A stretch of DNA of 64,000 nucleotides. Origin: CATOSP01 sp965204715. Lineage in GTDB: Bacteria > Chloroflexota > Dehalococcoidia > Lucifugimonadales > UBA3495. Made by a program: the position numbers and the translations under genes. Every line of letters starts with the position of its first letter. Positions within the stretch are counted from its first letter, which is position 1. Under the pieces are notes generated by a model that saw only the letters and a program-made list of their open reading frames with translations, was not told the origin of the DNA and made no database searches. The DNA lies in contig OZ242009.1 of assembly GCA_965204715.1 (NCBI GenBank), positions 186,001-250,000 of the forward strand, in the 5' to 3' direction. Of this stretch, positions 35,262 to 45,100 are shown piece after piece.

Positions 35262-35311
35262 GTTGCCCAATTTTCCCCGCCATCAAACAAAACGGCGGCG
35301 AAGGATATGAA

Positions 35312-37024
<1,713 letters not shown>

Positions 37025-37027
37025 TCC

Positions 37028-37606
37028 ATGCCAAGCTCCGGGCCAAACTCCGGTATGGAAGAACACACCATTGTCGCCCTGGTGGAGGACAAGCCGGGTG
37101 TACTGACCCGCATCGCCAGCCTGTTCCGCAGGCGCGGGTTCAACATCGCCAGCCTTGCCGTCGGCAAGAGCGAGCAGCCCGGCCTCTCCCGAATGACCTT
37201 CGTGGTCACCGGCGACCAGGATACGGTGGTCCAGGTCACTAAGCAGTTGGACAAGCTGATCGAGATCATCCGTGTTGCCGACATTTCGGACCATGAGACG
37301 GTCGCCAGAGAGTTGGCCCTCATCAAGGTCAGGACCACCACCGCCAACCGGGCCGAGATCATCCAGATGGTGCACCTCTTCCGCGCCAACGTGGTGGACG
37401 TTGGCGCACAATCGATGGTGGTAGAAGTCACCGGCGAAGAGGACAAGGTGAACGCCCTGGCCCACCTGCTGGAACCCTTCGGCATCATCGAAATGCTCCG
37501 TACAGGACTGGTGGCAATGGTCAGGGGCCAGGAAGACGCCAGGGCCAGCGATACCATAGGAATCGAGATGCGGGAAAACGGTTCCAGGGCCGGCGTGCCA
37601 GGGTGA
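37028..37606 (+). CDS. ilvN: Acetolactate synthase, small (regulatory) subunit
   Basis: 192 residues. The ACT domain begins HTIVALVEDKPGVLTRIASL and continues RRRGFNIASLAVGKSE, followed by the second half VELTGE-type segment (VVEVTGEEDKVNAL) of the C-terminal domain. It binds IlvB, raises its activity and gives valine feedback. The first ATG is preferred because GGGGAGG precedes it at good spacing; Met10 is an alternative. Tightly linked to ilvB. Confidence 0.96.
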   Translation: MPSSGPNSGMEEHTIVALVEDKPGVLTRIASLFRRRGFNIASLAVGKSEQPGLSRMTFVVTGDQDTVVQVTKQLDKLIEIIRVADISDHETVARELALIKVRTTTANRAEIIQMVHLFRANVVDVGAQSMVVEVTGEEDKVNALAHLLEPFGIIEMLRTGLVAMVRGQEDARASDTIGIEMRENGSRAGVPG

Positions 37607-37688
37607 TCTCGCCACAATGGCAAGGCGTCCAGCAAGTGGCTACGCACACTACCAGTAGAAGAACGAAAAAGGAAAACGCGGGAGTAAC

Positions 37689-38684
37689 ATGGTAAACGTA
37701 TATTACGATCAGGACGCAGACCTGTCGGTCATCTCGGACAAGACCATCGGCATCATAGGCTACGGCTCCCAGGGCCACGCCCACGCCCTGAACCTGAAGG
37801 ACAATGGCCAAAACGTCGTCGTCGGCCTCTACCCGGAGAGCCGCAGCCGGGCCACTGCCCAGGAAGCCGGCCTGGAAGTCACCGACGTTCCGGAAGTGGC
37901 CCAGCGGGCGGACATCATAATGATGGTCATCCCCGACCACATTCAGGGCAGCGTCTACCGGGAGCAGATTGCTCCCCACATCAGGCCGGGCAGCGCCTTC
38001 ATGGTGGCCCACGGGTTCAGCATCCACTACCGGGAGATCGTGCCCCCCGACAACGTGGACGTGATGATGTGCGCGCCCAAGGCCCCCGGCCACCGGATGC
38101 GCGAACTGTTCCAGCAGGGCATCGGTGTTCCAAGCCTGCTGGCCGTCCACCAGGACGCCACCGGCAACGCCAGGGAAATCGGCCTAGCCTACTGCAAGGG
38201 AGTCGGGTCCACCGGCGCAGGCGTGCTGGAGACCACTATCAAGGACGAGACCGAAAGCGACCTCTTCGGGGAGCAGTCCATCCTCTGCGGCGGTGTCACC
38301 GCCCTTGTGAACGCCGCCTTCGAGACGCTGGTGGAGGCAGGATACCCCCAGGAAATCGCCTACTTCGAGTGCCTGCACGAGCTAAAGATGATCGTGGACC
38401 TGATGTATCAGGGCGGGCACAACTACATGCACTTCTCGGTTAGCGACACCGCGGAATACGGCTCCCTAAGCCGCCGCAACCGCATCATCGACGAGCACGT
38501 GCGGGAGAACATGCGCGCCGTCCTGAGGGAGATTCAGGATGGCACCTTCGCCCGCGAGTGGATAAGCGAGAACGACGAGGGCCGTCCCCGGTTCAACCCC
38601 ATGCGGGAGGCCGCGCAGAACGCCCCCATCGAGAACATAGGCAAGCAACTGCGCTCCATGATGCCCTGGCTGGACCCGAAGTAG
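37689..38684 (+). CDS. ilvC: Ketol-acid reductoisomerase
   Basis: 331 residues, the short class I form. Nucleotide-binding loop GIIGYGSQGHAHALNLKD, the SRSRATAQ region suited to NADPH, then FMVAHGFSIHY, APKAPGHRMRELF, LFGEQSILCGG and the metal-binding helices ending EWISENDEGRPRFNPM. It rearranges and reduces acetolactate to dihydroxyisovalerate. Separated from ilvN by 82 bp that hold a ribosome-binding site but no terminator. Confidence 0.97.
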   Translation: MVNVYYDQDADLSVISDKTIGIIGYGSQGHAHALNLKDNGQNVVVGLYPESRSRATAQEAGLEVTDVPEVAQRADIIMMVIPDHIQGSVYREQIAPHIRPGSAFMVAHGFSIHYREIVPPDNVDVMMCAPKAPGHRMRELFQQGIGVPSLLAVHQDATGNAREIGLAYCKGVGSTGAGVLETTIKDETESDLFGEQSILCGGVTALVNAAFETLVEAGYPQEIAYFECLHELKMIVDLMYQGGHNYMHFSVSDTAEYGSLSRRNRIIDEHVRENMRAVLREIQDGTFAREWISENDEGRPRFNPMREAAQNAPIENIGKQLRSMMPWLDPK

Positions 38685-38698
38685 GCGAAGGAGCAGCC

Positions 38699-39040
38699 CT
38701 GACTACGGTAGCGACTGATACCCCGGACGGCGAGAGGCTCGGCAGGCTAGAAACAAGGTTGGAAAGCCTCGAAAATACGGTATCCGAAATTCGAGAGGAC
38801 ATCCGGGAGTCACGGGCCGAAAACCGGGAAGCAATCCGGGAACTCCGGGCCGAGATGCGGGACATCCGCTCCGATATGCAGGAAGGCATCCGGGCCCACC
38901 AGACTGAAATGCGGGACATCCGCTCCAAGATCGACAGGCAATTCCTGTGGGTACTGGGGATCATGTTCACAATGTGGATATCCCTCTTCGCCCTGATTAC
39001 CACATTTATGACTGCAATCATAAATAAACTGGGCGGGTAG
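38699..39040 (+). CDS. Small coiled-coil protein with C-terminal membrane segment
   Basis: About 113 residues. No ATG suits it; a CTG at 38699 with GAAGGAG upstream is the best start. Residues about 15-85 are a long charged coiled coil with an 11-residue-like periodicity (REDIRESRAENREAIREL, then EMRDIRSDM and EMRDIRSKI). A hydrophobic segment follows, FLWVLGIMFTMWISLFALI, then a short tail, so it is probably tail-anchored with the coil in the cytoplasm. Similar small proteins are widespread and unassigned. Its place between ilvC and leuA is unusual. Confidence 0.7.
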   Translation: MTTVATDTPDGERLGRLETRLESLENTVSEIREDIRESRAENREAIRELRAEMRDIRSDMQEGIRAHQTEMRDIRSKIDRQFLWVLGIMFTMWISLFALITTFMTAIINKLGG

Positions 39041-39051
39041 GAGAAGAAATC

Positions 39052-39180
39052 TTGAGTGCTGAGGAGACGCTGAGTGTAGTTCACCGTCGCACACTGGTCT
39101 TGGCCGGGCTGGGTGCGGTGGACTACGTGCCCCTGCGACCCTTTCCGGCAGGCCAAGTCTTCATGGCTTTCTGCGCTTAA
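39052..39180 (+). CDS. Possible 42-residue peptide before leuA
   Basis: TTG start with TAGGAGAAG upstream; the frame begins LSAEETLSVVHRRTLV and ends in TAA at 39180. It has no Leu-codon run typical of a leader peptide. It could be a small protein, a vestige or chance. Confidence 0.22.
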   Translation: MSAEETLSVVHRRTLVLAGLGAVDYVPLRPFPAGQVFMAFCA

Positions 39181-39252
39181 AGCGCTATACACATACCTGG
39201 CCCCGGTCGCTTGAGCCACCGGGACTACCAGGAAGGAGTGACGAAAAGGGTT

Positions 39253-40812
39253 ATGGCTGACGACAAAGTGCTTTTCCTGGACACCACTCTCCGAGACGGA
39301 GAGCAGTCCGCCGGCATAGGTATGACCGGCGACGAAAAAATGGAAATCGCCCGCCAGCTCCAACGGATGCGGGTGGACATCATCGAAGCGGGGTTCGCCG
39401 CCAGCTCCCCCGGTGACTTCGAGGCGGTCAGCAACATCGCCCGGGAGGTCAAAGGCCCCATTATCGCGTCCCTGGCCCGGGCCGTGCCCAACGACATTGA
39501 CCAGGCTTGGGAGGCCGTCAAGCATTCCGACAGGCCGCGGATCCACGTCTTCCTGTCCTCCTCGGAAATCCACCAGATGCACCAGCTCCGCAAGAACCGG
39601 GAAGAGGTCATGGAGATGGCCGTGAGCATGGTGGAGCGAGCCAAGAGCTACTGCCCCGACGTGGAGTTTTCCCCGATGGACGCTACGCGCACCAACAAGG
39701 AGTACTTGTTCCAGATGATGGAAGAGGTAATCCGCGCGGGCGCTACGACGATAAACATCGCTGACACGGTGGGCTACGCCATACCGTCCGACTTCGCCGA
39801 CCTGCTGCGGGAACTCCGGCAACGGGTCCAGGGCATCGATGGCGTGACCCTGAGCGTTCACTGCCACAACGACCTCGGCCTGGCCGTATCCAACAGCCTG
39901 GCCGCCATCCAGGCCGGCGCATTACAGGTTGAAGGGTGCATCAACGGCATCGGCGAGCGGGCGGGCAACGCCTCCCTGGAAGAGATCATCATGGCCGTCG
40001 ACACCCGCAAGGACCTGTTCAAGGTTGAGACGGGCATCGACACCACCCAGATATACCCCGCCAGCCGCCTGGTCAGCCGCATCACCGGAATGTCGGTACA
40101 GGCCAACAAAGCTGTGGTCGGCGAGAACGCTTTCCGCCACGCCTCCGGCATCCACCAGGACGGGGTGCTCAAGGACCGCTCCACCTATGAGGTGATGCAG
40201 CCGGAACGGGTCGGGGTCCCCGGCAGCAGCCTGGTCCTGGGCAAGCTGAGCGGCCGCGCCGGTCTGCAATCGAGACTGGAAGCCCTCGGATACAACCTGT
40301 CCAGGGAAGAAATCAGCGCCGTCTTCGAGTCGTTCAAGGACCTGGCCGACAAGAAGCGCGAGGTGACCGACCGCGACCTCGAAATCCTCATGGACGAGGA
40401 GAAGCGCGTCGCCTCCGAGCCGGTCATGTACACCCTCGACCAGGTGCAGTTCAGCGGCGGCGACCACGACGTGCCAACCGCCACGGTCCGGCTCATCGGC
40501 CCCGACCAGCAGATACATACCGACGCCTCCACAGGCAACGGCCCGGTCGATGCCGTGTGCAACGCGATTGACCGTGTGGTCGGCAGCAATTGCAGCCTGG
40601 TCGACTTCAATGTGCAGTCCGTGTCTGAAGGCATTGACTCGATGGGAACAGTGACCATTCGCGTCGAGAGCGATGGCAAGGTCTACACCGGCCGTGGCGC
40701 GTCCACGGACATCATCGTAGCCAGCGCCAAGGCCTACCTGAGCGCCGTCAACCGGATGCTGGCCGCAGATGAGGAAGCCAGTGCCCCAGTGGCCGGCAGC
40801 ACGCCAGACTAA
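39253..40812 (+). CDS. leuA: 2-isopropylmalate synthase
   Basis: 519 residues from ATG 39253 (MADDKVLFLDTTLRDGEQS). The N-terminal motif LDTTLRDGEQSAG, metal-binding SVHCHNDLGLAVSN and GCINGIGERAGNASLEE, and the ASGIHQDGVLKDRSTYE region mark LeuA. The C-terminal regulatory dimer domain (about 395-510) contains VSEGIDSMGTVTIRVESDG, so leucine feedback is likely. It condenses acetyl-CoA with 2-oxoisovalerate. The full regulatory domain and motifs favour leuA over citramalate synthase. Last gene of the ilv-leu run. Confidence 0.94.
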   Translation: MADDKVLFLDTTLRDGEQSAGIGMTGDEKMEIARQLQRMRVDIIEAGFAASSPGDFEAVSNIAREVKGPIIASLARAVPNDIDQAWEAVKHSDRPRIHVFLSSSEIHQMHQLRKNREEVMEMAVSMVERAKSYCPDVEFSPMDATRTNKEYLFQMMEEVIRAGATTINIADTVGYAIPSDFADLLRELRQRVQGIDGVTLSVHCHNDLGLAVSNSLAAIQAGALQVEGCINGIGERAGNASLEEIIMAVDTRKDLFKVETGIDTTQIYPASRLVSRITGMSVQANKAVVGENAFRHASGIHQDGVLKDRSTYEVMQPERVGVPGSSLVLGKLSGRAGLQSRLEALGYNLSREEISAVFESFKDLADKKREVTDRDLEILMDEEKRVASEPVMYTLDQVQFSGGDHDVPTATVRLIGPDQQIHTDASTGNGPVDAVCNAIDRVVGSNCSLVDFNVQSVSEGIDSMGTVTIRVESDGKVYTGRGASTDIIVASAKAYLSAVNRMLAADEEASAPVAGSTPD

Positions 40813-40851
40813 CCAAACCAACGATTCCCAATAGACCCGTAGTACGGATTA

Positions 40852-40877
40852 GAGGGCGGCCTATGAGGGTCGCCCTC
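40852..40877. terminator. Terminator between leuA and the exonuclease gene
   Basis: GAGGGCG pairs with CGCCCTC across a 12-base interior that can extend the stem partly. A pyrimidine-rich CTTATCTTG follows on the plus strand. Placed between convergent genes. Confidence 0.55.
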
Positions 40878-40948
40878 CTTATCTTGCATCGGATATCCCT
40901 GGGTATCCGGGCCAGTCTCCTGGCCGACACAGCCCAGACAATGGCCCC

Positions 40949-41953
40949 TTACAACAGTTTCATCTGTACCCCGGTGTCAACCTGCTGCTCCCCGTTGCGT
41001 GCCAGATGGACTGCCGGGTGACCCAGGGAGCGCAGGTGCGCCGCCAACTCCGGGAACCCGTTTACCGTGTACACCTGGCTGGGCTTCACCCTCTCCACGT
41101 ATTCCACCAGCTCATTGAAGTCCGGGTGGTCGCTGTAGGGCAAAGATGCGTCGCCCCTCCGCCCCCAGCGACGGCCTCCGCCAACGGCCCAGCCGGTCAA
41201 CTCCATCGTCCTGACCCGGCGGAACCCCTTTACCGCATCCCTGCTCTTCCTTCCGGGCGGGCACAGCAGCACCGACCCCTCCGGCCAATCTCCGGCAAAC
41301 CTCCGGAACTGACCTCCAAAGTGGATTCCCGCATCCTGGTACGCCAGCGCTTTCTCGAAGATGCTCTCCTCAACCACCACGTCGAAGCCTTCATCCAACA
41401 GATAGCTCAATAACTCCTGGGACTTGCCCAGTGTGTAACCCTGGACTACCGGCCGCTCTCCCTTCGACAGCCAGTTATGCAGGGTTCGAAAAGCAGTCTC
41501 CAGCACATCCTCCTGTTCCGGGAAAACATACTGGGCTTGGCCATAGGTGGCTTCCATTACCAGCGTGTCGCAGTCAGGCGCCTCTATCGGTTCGTTGGTG
41601 GGGCTGGGACGTACCTTGATGTCGCCGGTGTACAGCAGCCGTTCCCCGGTTGCCTTCGACTCAACCAGAGCCTGGGCTGAACCCAGGCAGTGCCCGGCGG
41701 GGTAAAGAGTAAGGGTGTATGCGGGGGTATCCAGCGGTTCGTGGTATTCCAGGGTCACAGGGTTGGACTTCTTGAGGTAATCGCCGAGGAGGAGTCGTGT
41801 GTTGGGAGTAAGTATCGGCCTGCTGTGGCGCGCCGTGTGGTCGGAGTGAGCGTGAGAGATGAGACCCATGTCCCTCTTGCGCAGGGAGTCCAGCCACAAG
41901 TCCAACTCTGGAAGGTACACCCCTCGGTCAAACACTACTTGCAACGTCCGCAC
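40949..41953 (-). CDS. MBL-fold exonuclease (mRNA 3'-end processing factor-like)
   Basis: 334 residues. Metallo-beta-lactamase motif ISHAHSDHTARHSRPI (HxHxDH), later YPAGHCLGSAQALVE, GDIKVRPSPTNEPIE and near the C-terminus YSDHPDFNELVEYVE. This pattern matches the stand-alone beta-CASP-like exonucleases annotated as RNA-processing or DNA ligase-associated. No ligase is present nearby, so an RNA or DNA end-processing role is only family-level. A dispersed repeat (R5) lies in its leader, sense-oriented, 29 bp before the start. Confidence 0.88.
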   Translation of the reverse strand: MRTLQVVFDRGVYLPELDLWLDSLRKRDMGLISHAHSDHTARHSRPILTPNTRLLLGDYLKKSNPVTLEYHEPLDTPAYTLTLYPAGHCLGSAQALVESKATGERLLYTGDIKVRPSPTNEPIEAPDCDTLVMEATYGQAQYVFPEQEDVLETAFRTLHNWLSKGERPVVQGYTLGKSQELLSYLLDEGFDVVVEESIFEKALAYQDAGIHFGGQFRRFAGDWPEGSVLLCPPGRKSRDAVKGFRRVRTMELTGWAVGGGRRWGRRGDASLPYSDHPDFNELVEYVERVKPSQVYTVNGFPELAAHLRSLGHPAVHLARNGEQQVDTGVQMKLL

Positions 41954-41981
41954 ACCTCACGCCAAGAGCCTGACGTACCGT

Positions 41982-42027
41982 CGGGGGACGGATCCGGTCT
42001 GCCGCTCCCCAGCCAACATGGCAATGG
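41982..42027 (-). repeat. Dispersed structured repeat, copy R5
   Basis: Minus-strand copy of the family's 3' half: GGGGAGCGGC, then GATCCGTCCCCCG ending at 41982; the 5' half (GCCGCCCCA) is diverged. It lies in the leader of the exonuclease gene, in the same sense. Confidence 0.6.
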
Positions 42028-42196
42028 AGGACCTGTTGCTCAGAGTCATTGACCGGGAGTCCCGGGACATCCGCTCCGGCCGGGGATCTAACGCCAATAC
42101 CCAACAGTCGTCAGGAGGATTGACGTAGGTTATACTGTCCGTGGCGGTCGCGTGCAAGGGCGCAGACACGCAAATATCGGATAGAAAGGTCATTAT

Positions 42197-42661
42197 ATGC
42201 CTGCACAAGTCGGCGACGTTGCCCCGGACTTCAAGTTGCCATCGGTCAGCGAGGGCGACATCACGCTAAGCCAGTTCAAGGGCGAAAAGAGCGTGGTGCT
42301 CTCCTTCCACGTGTTCGACTTCACCTCCGGTTGAACGACTCAGGCCACCCTCTTCCGGCAGTATCATGGCCGGTTCGAGGAGCAGAATGCCCAGGTTCTG
42401 GGCATCAGTTGCGACACCGTTCCCGCTCACCGCGCCTGGACCACGGCTATGGGCGGGTTGCCATACCCCGAGCTCTCGGACTTCCATCCCAAGGGAGCGG
42501 CCACTCAGGCCTATGAGCTTTACAACGAGGAGCGTGGCGGCGGCAATCGCGCCGTCATCATAGTAGACAAAGAGGGAGTAATACGGTACCGGGAAACCTA
42601 TGAGCCAGGCGTACTGCCTGACCCGGAGAATATCCTAGCCGCGCTGGCCAACATCAGTTAG
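42197..42661 (+). CDS. Selenocysteine-containing peroxiredoxin
   Basis: 154 residues when one in-frame TGA (42332-42334, codon 46) is read as Sec. The protein starts MPAQVGDVAPDFKLPSV, a canonical AhpC/TSA beginning, and the TGA falls exactly at the peroxidatic residue: FDFTSG-U-TTQATLFRQ, where relatives have Cys (TxxC). After it come VLGISCDTVPAHRAW (possible resolving Cys) and AVIIVDKEGVIRY. It should reduce peroxides with a selenolate. Standard gene calling finds only residues 85-154. It is the second Sec candidate in the window, and the frame is clean on both sides. Confidence 0.9.
42332..42371 (+). promoter_or_regulatory. Candidate SECIS hairpin of the peroxiredoxin gene
   Basis: GGCCA (42343-42347) pairs with TGGCC (42367-42371) just 3' of the TGA, and a weak inner CT/AG pair leaves GG in the apical part 26-27 nt after the U of the UGA. 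Position fits bacterial SECIS elements; the fold was drawn by hand only. Confidence 0.4.
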
Positions 42662-42676
42662 CCGGGAGCGCTGACC

Positions 42677-43507
42677 CTAATTCAGGATTTCCTGAATCAG
42701 GTACTGGACCTGGCCTCGGGGGACGTTGACAGTCACTTCGTCCCCCACGTTCCGGTCTAAAATTGCCTGACCTATGGGAGAGACGGTAGAAATTTTACCG
42801 GAAGCCACATCGGCTTCCCGCACGTCCACCAACGTATAGACCATCTTTCTGCCAGAAGCGACATCCCTCAACGCAATTCTGGTTCCCACCGACACCTTCT
42901 GCCTCGACTCGGCTGACGACGGATCGATCACCTCGGCCTTGGCAAGGCTGTCCTCCAGGCCCCTTATCTGAGATTCGATGAACCCCTGACGTTCCTTGGC
43001 CGCATCCAGGGGAGCGTTCTCGCGGAAGTCCTTGTCGGCCATTGCCAGCTTGATGTCCTCGACGACCCTGATACGTTCCTCTTTGAGCGACTCCAAGTCG
43101 GAGACCAAGCGGTCGTAACCCTCCTGGCTCAGCTTGGTAACTCCAGCCTGGGACGGTGAATCGTTTGAGGCGCGGTCGGACCGGCGGGCGCCAGTCCTCC
43201 GGCTTCTGGGGACCCGGAGGTGGGTCGCCAGACTTACCTTGACCCAGCCTTCCTCCTTGAGATAGGTGAGAAACAATTTTACCGGACTGACCCGCTGTGC
43301 CGGGTCGGCTCCGCCCTGGCTGATGACCTGCGCGTATTCCGCTACCATCGAAGGCGAAAGCTCACCGACCTTCCTGTCCCGCCCGAACCAGGCGACGAAG
43401 CGCCCCACTTCCTGGTGATAACCTTCCTGGACCTTTTTGGTTCTTCTCTTGGAGGTAATGAATTGACTGAGCGCTTCGGAGAGTGTCGGTACGGTTACAC
43501 CTTCCAA
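42677..43507 (-). CDS. GreA-type elongation factor fused to a recombinase-like N-terminal domain
   Basis: 276 residues from a TTG at 43507 with AAGGAGG 7 bases upstream. The C-terminal half (about 120-276) is GreA/GreB: coiled coil LSQEGYDRLVSDLESLKEE, acidic-tip region KDFRENAPLDAAKERQGFI and the FKBP-like end (ISTVSPIGQAILDRNVGDEV). The N-terminal part (about 5-100) reads LSEALSQFITSKRRTKKVQE, VAEYAQVISQGG and VKLFLTYLKEEGWV, resembling the SAM-like DNA-binding domain of tyrosine recombinases. Transcript cleavage at stalled RNA polymerase is the expected role; the extra domain may add nucleic-acid binding. Convergent with the peroxiredoxin gene. Confidence 0.88.
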   Translation of the reverse strand: MEGVTVPTLSEALSQFITSKRRTKKVQEGYHQEVGRFVAWFGRDRKVGELSPSMVAEYAQVISQGGADPAQRVSPVKLFLTYLKEEGWVKVSLATHLRVPRSRRTGARRSDRASNDSPSQAGVTKLSQEGYDRLVSDLESLKEERIRVVEDIKLAMADKDFRENAPLDAAKERQGFIESQIRGLEDSLAKAEVIDPSSAESRQKVSVGTRIALRDVASGRKMVYTLVDVREADVASGKISTVSPIGQAILDRNVGDEVTVNVPRGQVQYLIQEILN

Positions 43508-43912
43508 GTTCTGTCCTCCTTCGGCAGGCGGCCAATGCCTTTCGCCATTGCATACAATGGACTACCCGATGAACTACCCGATGAACTACATTGAGACCGG
43601 TCGCTGGACGATCTGGACATTTCACCGGGAATGAGGCGTGCTTTGGGCAGGATTTTCAGCTTCCACCTCAGCAAATGCCCGGTTACGATTATCGCCTGCA
43701 TTCCAACGATATAAGCTATATGACAACTGTCATGAGTACGAATACAGGCCAACTACAGGGCCTATATGCACTATTTCGTATAGCCTGTTGAGCGACACCA
43801 GACAATCATATCAGGTTCGCCGGACGATGGCAATCCAAGAATGTGGGAGTGCGGCGACGTTAGGGGTATACTTGCCCCGTCCCAACCCGATCAAAGTCCA
43901 GGAGGACAAACC
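43508..43912. other. Intergenic region between greA-like and the quinone oxidoreductase
   Basis: About 400 bp between divergent genes. It is AT-richer than its surroundings at 43670-43800. No convincing gene, repeat or RNA was seen; promoters for both neighbours must lie here. Confidence 0.5.
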
Positions 43913-44881
43913 ATGAAAGCAGTGCAAATCAACGAGTACGGCGGGCCCGAGGCCCTGAAGTACCAGGACGTGCCCGACCTGTCCCCAGGCGAATGGGAAG
44001 CCCTGGTCGAAATCCAGGCGGTGGGCGTCAACTACACCGACGTCTACAGCCGCGCCGGGATCAACCCCGGCCCACCCCTGCCCAGGACCATCGGTGTTGA
44101 AGGGGCGGGCACCGTCAGGGCTGTCGGCGCGGGAGTTGCTGACGTGGCCGTCGGCGACGTGGTCGCCTATTGCAGTATCCCCGGCTCCTACGCTGAACAG
44201 GCCGTCGTCCCGGCTTCCCGGCTCATCAAGATGCCCGCCGGCCTCAGCGCGAACGACGGCGCCGCCGCCATGCTCCAGGGAATGACCGCCCACTACCTCT
44301 GCTACTCAACATACCCGGTGAAGCAGGGCGACCGCACTCTCATACACGCGGGCGCCGGCGGCGTCGGGCTGCTGCTCATTCAGATGGTCAAGGCCCTGGG
44401 AGGCTACGTCTTCTCCACGGTGTCCACCGAGGCCAAGGCCGACCTGGCCCGGGGAGCCGGGGCGGACCAGGTCATCCTCTACACCGAACAGGACTTCGCC
44501 GAGGAAGTAAAGAAAGCCACCGGCGGCGCGGGCGTCCAAGTGGTCTATGACTCGGTGGGCAAGACCACCTTCAACCAGAGCATTTCCTGCCTCGCGCCCC
44601 GCGGCTGCATGGTCCTCTACGGCCAGGCCAGCGGCCCCGTACCAGCGATGGACCCAAGAATACTGGGCAACGGCTCCCTGTTCCTCACCCGCCCCGGCCT
44701 GGGCGATTACACCGCCACCAGAGAGGAACTGGAGCAGAGGGCCGGAGACGTCCTCGGCTGGGTCCAGTCAGGCCATCTCAAGCTCCGGGTCGAGCACGTA
44801 TTCCCTCTGTCGGAAGCCCCCGAGGCTCACCGGCAATTGGAAGGCCGGGCCACCACCGGCAAGGTAATCCTGGTGCCCTGA
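43913..44881 (+). CDS. NADPH:quinone oxidoreductase (zinc-independent MDR family)
   Basis: 322 residues from ATG 43913 (MKAVQINEYGGPEALKY), with AGGAGG upstream. GroES-like N-terminus, GVEGAGTVRAVGAGVADVAV, then nucleotide-binding loop HAGAGGVGLLLIQMVKALGG. No structural or catalytic zinc cysteines are seen, as in QorA. It reduces quinones or enone compounds with NADPH. It appears monocistronic; no terminator is obvious before the next promoter. Confidence 0.92.
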   Translation: MKAVQINEYGGPEALKYQDVPDLSPGEWEALVEIQAVGVNYTDVYSRAGINPGPPLPRTIGVEGAGTVRAVGAGVADVAVGDVVAYCSIPGSYAEQAVVPASRLIKMPAGLSANDGAAAMLQGMTAHYLCYSTYPVKQGDRTLIHAGAGGVGLLLIQMVKALGGYVFSTVSTEAKADLARGAGADQVILYTEQDFAEEVKKATGGAGVQVVYDSVGKTTFNQSISCLAPRGCMVLYGQASGPVPAMDPRILGNGSLFLTRPGLGDYTATREELEQRAGDVLGWVQSGHLKLRVEHVFPLSEAPEAHRQLEGRATTGKVILVP

Positions 44882-44981
44882 GCCGCGGCGGCCAGGCCCT
44901 CCGGGCCAAACACGCTTGGAGGGGATACTTCCAGACAATTGAAAGGCACAGATGAAAGACCCTGGGCGACAACGGGAATTG

Positions 44982-45011
44982 TTGACTGTCCAGATCAACT
45001 ATCCCTATAAT
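44982..45011 (+). promoter_or_regulatory. Promoter of the SufT-like/Mrp genes
   Basis: TTGACT (44982-44987) and TATAAT (45006-45011) with 18 bases between, about 90 bp before the SufT-like ATG. The resulting leader would consist mostly of repeat R2. Confidence 0.7.
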
Positions 45012-45028
45012 TATTGCAGCCCATCCGG

Positions 45029-45089
45029 TTGAAAATGCCGCCCCATGCGGGCGCGCCGGACGGGAAGCGGCGGACAGGATCCACCCCAG
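45029..45089 (+). repeat. Dispersed structured repeat, copy R2
   Basis: GCCGCCCCATGCGG, then GGGAAGCGGCGGACAGGATC and CACCCCAG. It lies in the 5' leader of the SufT-like gene in the same sense, ending 11 bases before the ATG, so its hairpin could affect ribosome access. Confidence 0.75.
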
Positions 45090-45100
45090 TGGAGGCAGGT

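Larger units (their letters stand above)
34912..35262 (+). promoter_or_regulatory. T-box riboswitch leader of ilvB
   Basis: The T-box sequence AGGGTGGTACCGCGG is at 35211-35225. Upstream is a stem I region with AGAGAGCCGGC and GGTGAGAGTCCGG. Downstream is a terminator hairpin CCCGTCCC/GGGATGGG with TTTTTT (35235-35261). Uncharged tRNA binding would favour the antiterminator and allow ilv transcription. CTC (Leu) at 35012-35014, just before CGCCCGGGAGC, is the best specifier candidate by position but is not certain. The linker between stem I and the antiterminator holds an extra dispersed repeat (R1). Confidence 0.9.

Noticed and set aside
38593..39867. 424-aa minus-strand frame over the coiled-coil gene and leuA start
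   Set aside because: It is a shadow of leuA with no family signal.
41859..42128. Small plus-strand frame before the peroxiredoxin
   Set aside because: It crosses repeat R5 and lacks a ribosome site; the short RVIDRESRDIRS stretch is not enough to support a gene.
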